From Frankia umida (lineage in GTDB: Bacteria; Actinomycetota; Actinomycetes; Frankiales; Frankiaceae): DNA of 64,000 bases. Every line of letters starts with the position of its first letter. Position 1 is the stretch's first letter. A program made the translations under genes and the position numbers. The notes under the pieces are model-generated. The model saw only the letters and a list, made by a program, of their open reading frames with translations. It had not been told where the DNA came from and did not search any database. The DNA lies in contig NZ_JALKFT010000014.1 of the NCBI RefSeq assembly GCF_023242945.1, positions 1-64,000 of the forward strand, in the 5' to 3' direction. Of this stretch, positions 27,219-34,949 are shown one piece after another.

Positions 27219-27414
27219 CGTCCACCAGGCGGGCCACCACCGGTCGGACCGCTGCCGCTCGGGTCCCCGCCGCTCGGGTCCCCGCCGATCGAGGCGCTGC
27301 CGGTCGGGGCGCCGCCGAACGCGCCGAGAAAGTGCCTCGGAAACACCGACACAGGGTTGTCGCCAGCCACTGCGAACGTGGGGTCATCACGTTCCTCGAC
27401 CGGCAGGAGACCCC

Positions 27415-27795
27415 ATGTCCGACGCGGCACCGCCCTTCAACACCGTGGCCTGGTTCCAGATCAGCACCGACACCCCGGGCGTCGCGAAGTCCTTCTACAG
27501 CGATCTGTTCGGCTGGCGGTTCGCCCCCGACGACGCCATCGGCGGCTACGAAATGATCAGGTACGCCGGGGCCGACAAGCCCGGCGGTGGCCTGACCACA
27601 CCCGACGGCGGCCATCCGAAGGGCGCGATCTTCAACGTGCTTGTCCGGGACGTCCCGGCGGTGTGCGCCGAAGCCGAGCGGCAGGGCGGGAAGGTCCACG
27701 TCCCCCCGGTCACCACCCCGGACGGTCTCGTCTTCGCCGAACTCACCGACCCCACCGGCAACATCTTCGGCGTCTTCACTCCCCCGGCCGGCTGA
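27415..27795 (+). CDS. VOC-family protein (glyoxalase/bleomycin-resistance fold)
   Basis: 126 residues, one VOC domain made of two beta-alpha-beta-beta-beta repeats: VAWFQISTDTPGVAKSFYSDLFGWRF, then GGLTTPDGGHPKG, and VFAELTDPTGNIFGVF at the end. This subtype is usually annotated as a putative lyase or glyoxalase without a known substrate. The ATG has AGGAGA upstream. A small enzyme gene following a WYL regulator suggests a common transcript or at least a linked response. Confidence 0.85.
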   Translation: MSDAAPPFNTVAWFQISTDTPGVAKSFYSDLFGWRFAPDDAIGGYEMIRYAGADKPGGGLTTPDGGHPKGAIFNVLVRDVPAVCAEAERQGGKVHVPPVTTPDGLVFAELTDPTGNIFGVFTPPAG

Positions 27796-27864
27796 CCGGC
27801 CCGCCCTACCTGCTGTGGCCCGGGCGGCAGACACCCGGGCCGCAGCAGGCATATTCCTCGCGGA

Positions 27865-28431
27865 TCAGATCTGGCGTAGATCGACGGTGACAGCGAAGGG
27901 CGCTGCGACTGTCACCACGCCAGCAAACACTCCGCCGTCCCGGTAGACACCACCAGCAGAATCAAGCTGGTAGGTGTGAACCATCGGGGCCTCGCCCGCG
28001 ACCTGCTCCACCCGCCAGCAGAAGGCGATACCCGCTTTGGCATACTGCTCAGGTTTCACGATCCGGTCGGTTGTCTCCGAGCCTGGCGAAACAATTTCCA
28101 CGATCAGCAGAACATGCTGCGGCCTGGTCGGTGCGACATCAATCGTCTCCGCCCGGTAGACGACCACATCCGGGCGACGGTTGGACAGCGGAACATCCTG
28201 TAGCCGGACATCGAAGTCGATGTCGGCGTTCCATTCCGGCCCCGCGGCGGTGTCCAGCGCGTTGGCGAGTATTCGGGCGAGTCGGTTGTGACGCTTGGAC
28301 GCGCTGGGACTCACCACCACCATCCCATCGACGATCTCGATGCCCGCGCACTGCTCCGCCGTCCAGGAGTCGTACTGCTCCGCCGTGATCTGCTCATGCA
28401 TCCACGCGGGTGCCACCCTTTCGGCAGCCAT
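27865..28431 (-). CDS. Uma2-family endonuclease (PD-(D/E)XK fold)
   Basis: 188 residues. Uma2 (DUF820) core: ITAEQYDSW at the front, NRRPDVVVYR with the catalytic Asp, LLIVEIVSPGSE with the Glu, and DRIVKPEQYAKAGIAFCWRVE with the conserved K...Y..AGI..YW-like block. The family belongs to the restriction-endonuclease-like superfamily; its biological role is unclear. The ATG at 28431 is preceded by GGGAGG. It is divergent from the TIR-STAND gene with 162 bases between starts, so one control region may serve both. Confidence 0.9.
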   Translation of the reverse strand: MAAERVAPAWMHEQITAEQYDSWTAEQCAGIEIVDGMVVVSPSASKRHNRLARILANALDTAAGPEWNADIDFDVRLQDVPLSNRRPDVVVYRAETIDVAPTRPQHVLLIVEIVSPGSETTDRIVKPEQYAKAGIAFCWRVEQVAGEAPMVHTYQLDSAGGVYRDGGVFAGVVTVAAPFAVTVDLRQI

Positions 28432-28593
28432 GGCACACCTCCCCGGGCCGACCGGACAGGTCCGATCAGGCTGGCCCAAGGATATCGGCCCACGAACGGC
28501 CAGCATGTCTCCCGGACGTGGGCCCTGGCATCACGCGACACCTCCCCCGACGGTAGGTGTCGGAGCGGGTGCTGTCGGTGGGATGATGGTGGT

Positions 28594-30851
28594 ATGACCG
28601 TCGGGGGTGCGGCATCGGCCGTGCAGGGGTTCTTCGTCTCGTACACGGCTGTCGACGTGCGCTGGGCGGAGTGGGCCGCGTGGACGTTGGAGGCCGAGGG
28701 CCATCAGGCGCTGATCCAGGCCTGGGATTTCGGCCCGGGTACGCATTTCATGACCGGGATGCAGCAGGCGCTGGCCGAGGAGGAACGGCGCCTCATCGTC
28801 GTGCTGTCGCAGGCCTACCTGGATTCGGTGTTCGGCGCGTTGGAATGGCAGGCCGCGTTGGTCGCCGATCCGACCGGCCGGAAGCGCCAGCTGGTCGTGC
28901 TTCGCGTGGAGGACTGCGCACGACCGGGATTGCTCAAGCAGATCGTGTCCGTCGACCTGTTCGGTGTTTCGGCGGAAGCGGCCCGGGAGCGGCTGCTGGA
29001 CGCGATCGTCCTGAGTCGACGCAAGCCCACCACGCCGCCGGATTTCCCGGGCATGGCCGTCAGGCCGCACCCGGAGAGCTCGGCCGGAGCGGTTGCCGGG
29101 TCGACGAACGCGGCACCGGTGTTCCCGCTGGATCTGCCACCGGTGTGGAACGTGCCGCCGCGGTTGGCCCGGTTCGTCGGCCGGGAGGAGCAGCTGGCCG
29201 AGATCGCCACGGAACTGGCGGCACGGGGCAGCGCGGCGGTGTGCGCCGTGCAGGGCTCGGGCGGGGTGGGAAAAACCGCCCTCGCGGTGGAGTACGCGCA
29301 CCGGCACAAGGGTCGCTACGACGTCGTCTGGTGGGTGCCCGCGCAGGACCCGGAGCTGATCGCCGGCCACATCAGCGCACTCGGCGCCGAACTCGGCCTG
29401 CCGCCGGAGCAGGCGAGCTGGCCAGCCGTCGCCGCGGCCCTGGCACGGCAGCGGCGCCGCTGGCTGCTCGTGCTGGACAACGTCGACGATCCCCAGCTGA
29501 CCAGCCACTACCACCCTTCGGATCCGCGTGGGCGGCTGCTGGCCACCTCCCGCCTGACCGCGCTGGACGGCACGGGCGCCCCCGTGGAAGTCGGCGACTT
29601 CAGCCCGGCGGAAGCCGTCGAGCTGCTGGCGAAGCGAGTGGCCGGCATCGACGCCACCGTCGCCGAGCGGATCGCCGACCTGCTCGGTCACCTGCCCCTG
29701 GCGATCGAGCAGGCCGTGGGATACCTCCGCCAGAGCAAGATGCCACCGGCCGAGTACGCGACGCTGCTGGAGGGCCGTCTGGGCGACATGCTCGGCCGTG
29801 GAACAGTGGCCGGCCGGCCCGGAGTAACCGTGGCGAACCTCTGGGATCTGTCGATGGCCCGCCTGCGCGACGAGTCACCCGCCGCCGGCGAACTGCTGGA
29901 ACTATGTGCGTTCTGCGCGCCCGACCCCATCCCGCTGGATCTGATCACCGAAGGCCTCACGAAGCTGGCTGGCCGTTCGACTGAGCCGCCCGACGACCCG
30001 CTGTCCCGCGCGGTGACCGATCCGGTGACGTGGGCGGACACGGTGAGTGCCCTCGTCGCCTACAGCCTCGTCCGCAGGGACGGCCCGACCCTCACCGTGC
30101 ACCGCCTGATCGCCGCGGCGACCCGGGCAGGCATGGACCCCGCGGGCCAGAAGGGTGCCGACGTCACCCTTCTCGACCTGCTGGCCGCTGGTCTTCCCGC
30201 AAACATCCGAGATCCCGCCACCTGGCCACGGTGGCAGGCCCTTCTGCCGCATCTCCGGTCCGCTCTGGGCACCGCCGACTCCGACCGGGACGATCAGGCG
30301 CTTGAACTGGTGTCCTCCCTGGCTGACCGCATCGGCTCCTACCTGGAGCATCACGGCCGACCCGACACCGCGCTTCCCTACCATCTCCGCAGCCTGGCTC
30401 TCAATGAGCGCATCCTCGGCCCCGACCACCCCAACACCCTGACCTCCCGCCACAACCTCGCCTACGCCTACCAGACCGCGGGACGNNNNNNNNNNNNNNN
30501 NNNNNNNNNNNNNNNNNNNNNNNNNNNNNNNNNNNNNNNNNNNNNNNNNNNNNNNNNNNNNNNNNNNNNNNNNNNNNNNNNNNNNAACAGACCCTCACCG
30601 ACCGCGTCCGCATCCTCGGCCCCGACCACCCCAACACCCTGACCTCCCGCCACAACCTCGCCGGCGCCTACCAGACCGCGGGACGCCTCACCGACGCCAC
30701 CGACCTGTACGAACAGACCCTCACCGACTGCCGGCGCGTCCTTGGTTCTGACCATCCGCTGACACGTACCGTCGCGGCGAATCTCGCCCGCTGCATCGGC
30801 GGCGAAGGAACCACCGCGGATGCGTAGGTGATCCTCTTTTATGGCTGGTAG
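28594..30851 (+). CDS. TIR / NB-ARC / TPR STAND protein (contains assembly gap)
   Basis: N-terminal TIR_2 domain (about residues 8-145: GFFVSYTAVDVRWAEWAAWTL, RRLIVVLSQAYLDS, EWQAALV). NB-ARC NTPase follows: P-loop VQGSGGVGKTALAVEYA, Walker B RRWLLVLDNVDD, GRLLATSR and the GLPL-type GHLPLAIEQAVGYL. A helical arm leads to C-terminal TPRs of 42 residues with the unit GPDHPNTLTSRHNLA.AYQTAGR. In bacteria this layout belongs to STAND/NLR-like proteins, often anti-phage sensors whose TIR cleaves NAD+; that role is inference here. Ns at 30486-30585 break the TPR array and the flanking frames do not match across 100 bases. The end is uncertain: the TPR frame after the gap closes at 30851, whereas one A fewer at 30780-30782 would close it at 30828. 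Confidence 0.9.
30486..30585. other. assembly gap (100 Ns) within TPR repeats
   Basis: Exactly 100 Ns, a conventional placeholder for an unknown distance. The 75 bases before the gap and the matching 75 after it differ at two positions, so it falls in a near-identical tandem array of 126-bp TPR units. Keeping frame and repeat phase, the real distance should be 26 + 126k bases. Confidence 0.95.
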
Positions 30852-31543
30852 CGGTAGCCCATGCCGGGTTCGGTGGTGAGGTGGCGGGGGCGGGAGGGGT
30901 CGGGTTCGAGCTTGCGGCGTAGGCGGTTGACGTAGAGGCGCAGGCTGGAGGTGTCGTCGCCGTGGCCGGGGCCCCAGACCTGGTCGAGCAGCGCCCGCGT
31001 GGAGATCAGCTTGCCGGGCTCTCGGACCAGAACCTCCAGCAGCCGCCACTCCGTCGGTGTCAGGCGCAGGGAGCCCGACGGCTCTGCTCCGCCGGGTGCC
31101 CCGTCCACAAGGACGGTGGCGGTTTTGGTGGTGAAGTCGATGCGGTGGTGGCCGAGGGTGATGATGGGGGCGGTTTCGGTGGGAGTGGCGCGGCGGGTGA
31201 CGGCGCGGATGCGGGCGAGCAATTCCTCGATGGAGAACGGTTTGGTCACGTAGTCGTCGGCGCCGGCGTCCAGGGCGGCGATCTTGTCGGGGCCGGAGGT
31301 GCGGCCGGAGAGAACGATGATGGGGACGCGGGTCCAGCCGCGCAGGCCGCGGATGACGTCGACGCCGTCCAGGTCGGGCAGGCCGAGGTCGAGGACGACC
31401 AGGTCGGGCGGGTGGCCGGCGGCCTCGGCGAGCGCCTGGGCGCCCCCGGTGGCGGCGCGGACCTCATGGCCGCGGCTGTGCAGGTTGATCCGCAGGGCGC
31501 GTAGCAGCTGCGGTTCGTCCTCGACGAGCAGAATCCGGGTCAC
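30839..31543 (-). CDS. kdpE: KdpE response regulator (OmpR family)
   Basis: 234 residues. Receiver: ILLVEDEPQLLRALRINL, Asp in LVVLDLGLPDLDGVDVI, switch in IVLSGR, Lys in YVTKPFS. Output: winged helix with LTPTEWRLLEVLVREPGKLIS and the C-terminal SLRLYVNRLRRKLEPDP. KdpE activates the kdp operon when KdpD reports low potassium or osmotic stress. It is the last gene of the kdpFABC-E run and is separated from its kinase by the whole pump operon. Its 3' end meets the TIR-STAND gene head-on. Confidence 0.95.
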   Translation of the reverse strand: MTRILLVEDEPQLLRALRINLHSRGHEVRAATGGAQALAEAAGHPPDLVVLDLGLPDLDGVDVIRGLRGWTRVPIIVLSGRTSGPDKIAALDAGADDYVTKPFSIEELLARIRAVTRRATPTETAPIITLGHHRIDFTTKTATVLVDGAPGGAEPSGSLRLTPTEWRLLEVLVREPGKLISTRALLDQVWGPGHGDDTSSLRLYVNRLRRKLEPDPSRPRHLTTEPGMGYRYQP

Positions 31544-31577
31544 CCGCGTCCCCTCCGTCCCGTTTCTACCGCTGCTT

Positions 31578-32480
31578 CTACTGCCGCGCCGGGGTGAGCG
31601 CGTCGAGTGCTCGGTTGAGGTTCAGCACGTTCACGGCCGGTTCGCCGAGGAAGCCGAGGGCCCGGCCGGTGGTGTGCGCGGCCACCAGAGACTGGACCCG
31701 CGCCGCGGGCAGCCCTCGGGTGCGGGCGACCCGGGCGATCTGCAGATCAGCGTAGGCGGTGCTGATCTGCGGGTCGAGGCCGCTGCCGGAGGCGGTCACC
31801 GCGTCGGCGGGCACGGCGGGACGCGCCGGGGCGTCGCCGCGGACGAGCACCTGCCGGCCGGCGGCGACATCATCGCCGAGTGTGCGGCAGCTGACCGTCA
31901 CCCCGTCGTAGGTGGTGAGGAACGGCTTCGCGGGGCACAGTTCGTCCACGCTGATCACCCGGGTGATCGGGCCGGTGTAGCCGGGGCCGGCGTGGTAGAC
32001 GGCGAGGACCGCGCCGACGCCGCCGGCGGTGCAGTAGGGGCGGCGGCCGTCGACGCCGTCGAACGCGCCGATGTCGTGGCTGCGGGCGCAGACCTGGGTG
32101 AGCAGGCTCTGTCGGGTCTCGTCGGCGTCGCGGGTGGCCGGGTCGTCGAAGGTGTCGACGACATCCTCGGGGCCGAGGTTCGACGCCGAGGTGGACGTCG
32201 GGTCATAACCGTCGCCGGCGGCCGACGGGCGGGACTGGAAATACCGCGGGATCGGGTTGCCGTCACCGTCGGTGAACGACTGGCCGATCAGCGCCGAGCC
32301 GACCGTGCGGCCGCGGGTGTCGGTGACCAGCGAACCGTCCGCCCGGTCATGCAGACCGGGCAGCTGGGCGACCGCCAGCAGCGCCAGCGGATACGCCAGG
32401 CCACAGACGACGGTGAACACCAGCAGGATGCGCAGGGCGGCCAGGTGACTACGGGCCCAGCCGGGAAGTCGCGCGAACAT
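31578..32480 (-). CDS. kdpC: potassium-transporting ATPase subunit C, enlarged
   Basis: KdpC is the single-span subunit that helps KdpB bind ATP. The N-terminal helix (LAALRILLVFTVVCGLAYPLALLAVAQ) and the classic GSALIGQSF, YFQSRPSAAG, ASGSGLDPQIS.AYA..QI.RVA and TGRALGFLGEPAVNVL...A blocks are intact. At 300 residues it is about 100 longer than usual: an insert between the SNLGP block and the ASGSGLDP block contains several Cys (LLTQVCARS, RRPYCTAGG, DELCPAK, VSCRTLG). Extended KdpC forms occur in some actinobacteria. It starts three bases after kdpB ends. Confidence 0.95.
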   Translation of the reverse strand: MFARLPGWARSHLAALRILLVFTVVCGLAYPLALLAVAQLPGLHDRADGSLVTDTRGRTVGSALIGQSFTDGDGNPIPRYFQSRPSAAGDGYDPTSTSASNLGPEDVVDTFDDPATRDADETRQSLLTQVCARSHDIGAFDGVDGRRPYCTAGGVGAVLAVYHAGPGYTGPITRVISVDELCPAKPFLTTYDGVTVSCRTLGDDVAAGRQVLVRGDAPARPAVPADAVTASGSGLDPQISTAYADLQIARVARTRGLPAARVQSLVAAHTTGRALGFLGEPAVNVLNLNRALDALTPARQ

Positions 32481-32483
32481 GGG

Positions 32484-34949
32484 TCAGCCCACCCCCGGGA
32501 CGAACTGGATCAGCAGGTCGATGAGTTTGATGCCGACGAACGGCGCGACGATGCCACCGAGGCCGTAGCGGGTCAGGTTCCGCGACAGCAGCGCACTGGC
32601 ACTGCTCGGGACGTAACGCACCCCGCGCAACGCCAGCGGAATCAGCGCGACGATGACCAGCGCGTTGAAGATGACCGCGGACAGGATCGCCGACTCCGGT
32701 GTGGCCAGCCGCATGACGTTGAGCCGGTCCAGGCCGCCGTACACCCCGGCGAACAGCGCCGGAATGATCGCGAAGTACTTCGCCACGTCATTGGCGATGG
32801 AGAACGTGGTCAGGGCGCCGCGGGTGATGAGCAGCTGCTTGCCGATCTCGACGATCTCGATCAGCTTCGTCGGGTCGCTGTCGAGGTCGACCATGTTGCC
32901 GGCCTCCTTCGCCGCGGACGTCCCCGTGTTCATCGCGACGCCGACGTCGGCCTGGGCGAGCGCCGGGGCGTCGTTCGTGCCGTCCCCGGTCATCGCGACG
33001 AGCGTGCCGTTCGCCTGCTCGGCGCGGATGAGCGCCAGCTTGTCCTCGGGGGTGGCCTCGGCGAGGAAGTCGTCGACGCCCGCCTCCTCGGCGATGGCCT
33101 TCGCGGTCAGCGGATTGTCACCGGTGATCATGACGGTGCGGATGCCCATCCGGCGCATCTCGTCGAACCGCTCGCGCATCCCGGTCTTGACCACATCCGA
33201 GAGCTGGATGACCCCCAGCACCCGACCCTGCCCGACGCTGGACGGGCCTGAGCTGGACGGGCCTGAGCTGGACGGGCCTGAGCTGGACGGGCTGGCGGCG
33301 GTCGGGGCGTTCGGGAGTGCGTCCGAGGTCGTGATCTCGGCGACGACCAGGGGGGTGCCGCCGGCGGCGGAGACGCGGTCGACGATCTCGGCGAGCTCGT
33401 CCGGCACCGTCCCGCCGGCCGCGCGCACCCAGGCCACGACCGCGCTCGCCGCACCCTTGCGGATCTGCCGGCGCCGCCCAGAACCCTCCGACCCGGCCGG
33501 GCCGTCCGAACCCGTCAGGCCGTCCGGGCTGGTGGAGCTGTCCGGGCTGGTGAAGCCGTCCGGGCTGGTGGGGCTGTCCGGGCTGGTGGGGCTGTCCGGG
33601 CTGGGGGGGTCGTCCGGGGGGACGGGGGAGGTGATCTCGGTGAGGTCGACGCCGGACATTCTGGTCTGGGCGGTGAAGGGGACGAAGGTGGCGGTACGCA
33701 GCTCGCCGGGGGCGCGTTCACGCAGGCCGTGATGTTCCTTGGCGAACACGACGACCGAGCGGCCCTCGGGGGTCTCGTCCGCCAGGGACGACAGTTGGGC
33801 CGCATCCGCGAGCATCAGTGGGTCGATCCCGCCGACGGGCAGGAACGCCCGGGCCTGGCGGTTACCGAAGGTGATGGTGCCGGTCTTGTCGAGCAGCAGG
33901 GTGCCGACGTCGCCGGCGGCCTCGACGGCCCGGCCGCTCATCGCCAGGACGTTGCGTTGGACGAGGCGGTCCATGCCGGCGATGCCGATCGCCGAGAGCA
34001 GCGCGCCGATCGTCGTCGGGATCAGGCAGACGACCAGCGAGACCAGCACGATGCCGGTGATGCCGTGGCCGGTGAGGGTCGCCGAGTCGGGCAGGGCGGG
34101 TTGCAGGTTCCTGGTGTAGGCGGCGAGCGGCTGCAAGGTGGCGACGGCCAGCAGGAAGATCACGGTCAGCGCCGCGAGCAGGATGTTCAGTGCGATCTCG
34201 TTGGGGGTGCGGCGGCGGTCGGCGCCCTCCACCAGGGCGATCATCCGGTCGATGAAGCTCTCCCCGGGCTGCTGGGTGATCCGCACGACGATCCGGTCGG
34301 AGAGCACCCGCGTCCCGCCGGTGACCGAACTGCGGTCGCCGCCGGACTCGCGGATCACCGGCGCCGACTCGCCGGTGATCGCCGACTCGTCGACGCTGGC
34401 GATGCCCTCGACGACATCGCCGTCGCCGGGAACGTTCTCCCCCGCGACCACGACGACGAGATCACCGCGGGCCAACTGCGGTGCCGGGACGTCCGCCGTG
34501 GTGACCGTCTCGGGTGGGTCGCCGGGGGACCAGTCGGACGCGGTGAGCCGGTGGGCGACCGTGTCACCGCGGGTGCGGCGCAGCGCCGCGGCCTGGGCTT
34601 TGCCGCGTCCTTCGGCGACCGCTTCGGCGAGGTTGGCGAACACGACGGTCAGCCAGAGCCAGCCGGTGATCAGCCAGCCGAACACCGACGGGTCCGCGAC
34701 GGCCAGCACGGTGGTGTACGCGGCGCCGACCTCGACGATGAACATGACCGGGTTGTGCCACAGGGTGCGCGGGTCGAGCTTGCGCAGCGCGTCGGGCAGG
34801 CCACGGGCCAGCTGACGCGGGTCGAGGACACCGCCGCCGACCCGCCGCGGGCCGCTCGGCCCCTCATGGCCCGCGGCGCCTTCGTGGCCGGCAGAGCCCT
34901 CGTGGCCGGCAGAGCCCTCGTGGCCGGCGGCGGTCAGGGTGGTACTCAC
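32484..34949 (-). CDS. kdpB: potassium-transporting P-type ATPase subunit B with repeat insertions
   Basis: Catalytic ATPase of the high-affinity K+ pump. TGES appears as ITGESAPVIRES, the phosphorylated Asp is residue 354 (LLLDKTGTITFGNRQ), and the hinge is MTGDGTNDAPALAQADVG. At 821 residues it is about 130-140 longer than the norm. The extra length is low-complexity repeat: GHEGSA units at the N-terminus (residues 9-30), SPD.PT units in the nucleotide-binding domain, and SSGP units further on, each encoded by tandem DNA repeats. kdpA ends four bases inside it (ATGA). Confidence 0.96.
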   Translation of the reverse strand: MSTTLTAAGHEGSAGHEGSAGHEGAAGHEGPSGPRRVGGGVLDPRQLARGLPDALRKLDPRTLWHNPVMFIVEVGAAYTTVLAVADPSVFGWLITGWLWLTVVFANLAEAVAEGRGKAQAAALRRTRGDTVAHRLTASDWSPGDPPETVTTADVPAPQLARGDLVVVVAGENVPGDGDVVEGIASVDESAITGESAPVIRESGGDRSSVTGGTRVLSDRIVVRITQQPGESFIDRMIALVEGADRRRTPNEIALNILLAALTVIFLLAVATLQPLAAYTRNLQPALPDSATLTGHGITGIVLVSLVVCLIPTTIGALLSAIGIAGMDRLVQRNVLAMSGRAVEAAGDVGTLLLDKTGTITFGNRQARAFLPVGGIDPLMLADAAQLSSLADETPEGRSVVVFAKEHHGLRERAPGELRTATFVPFTAQTRMSGVDLTEITSPVPPDDPPSPDSPTSPDSPTSPDGFTSPDSSTSPDGLTGSDGPAGSEGSGRRRQIRKGAASAVVAWVRAAGGTVPDELAEIVDRVSAAGGTPLVVAEITTSDALPNAPTAASPSSSGPSSSGPSSSGPSSVGQGRVLGVIQLSDVVKTGMRERFDEMRRMGIRTVMITGDNPLTAKAIAEEAGVDDFLAEATPEDKLALIRAEQANGTLVAMTGDGTNDAPALAQADVGVAMNTGTSAAKEAGNMVDLDSDPTKLIEIVEIGKQLLITRGALTTFSIANDVAKYFAIIPALFAGVYGGLDRLNVMRLATPESAILSAVIFNALVIVALIPLALRGVRYVPSSASALLSRNLTRYGLGGIVAPFVGIKLIDLLIQFVPGVG
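33241..33291 (+). repeat. 15-bp tandem repeat inside kdpB (SSGP tract)
   Basis: GACGGGCCTGAGCTG in three exact copies (33241-33285) plus a partial one. On the minus strand this encodes a Ser/Gly/Pro tract between the nucleotide-binding and phosphorylation parts of KdpB. The unit is a multiple of three. Confidence 0.9.
33522..33606 (+). repeat. 18-bp tandem repeat inside kdpB (SPD/T tract)
   Basis: Four full units from 33522 with period 18 (GTCCGGGCTGGTGGGGCT and variants) and a fifth partial. It encodes a Ser-Pro-Asp-x-x-Thr tract in the nucleotide-binding domain of KdpB, in frame. Confidence 0.9.
34865..34930 (+). repeat. 18-bp tandem repeat at the 5' end of kdpB
   Basis: CGTGGCCGGCAGAGCCCT twice exactly (34883-34900, 34901-34918), flanked by a diverged copy and a partial copy. 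It encodes the Gly-His-Glu-Gly repeats at the KdpB N-terminus, whose His residues could bind metal, though that is speculation. Confidence 0.88.

Noticed and set aside
28531..29691. Open frame antisense to the TIR/NB-ARC region
   Set aside because: The sense strand has the P-loop, Walker B and TIR motifs; the antisense frame shows none.
33241..34930. CRISPR-like array suspected from the short repeats in kdpB
   Set aside because: The units are 15-18 bp directly abutting with no spacers and lie in frame inside a coding gene.
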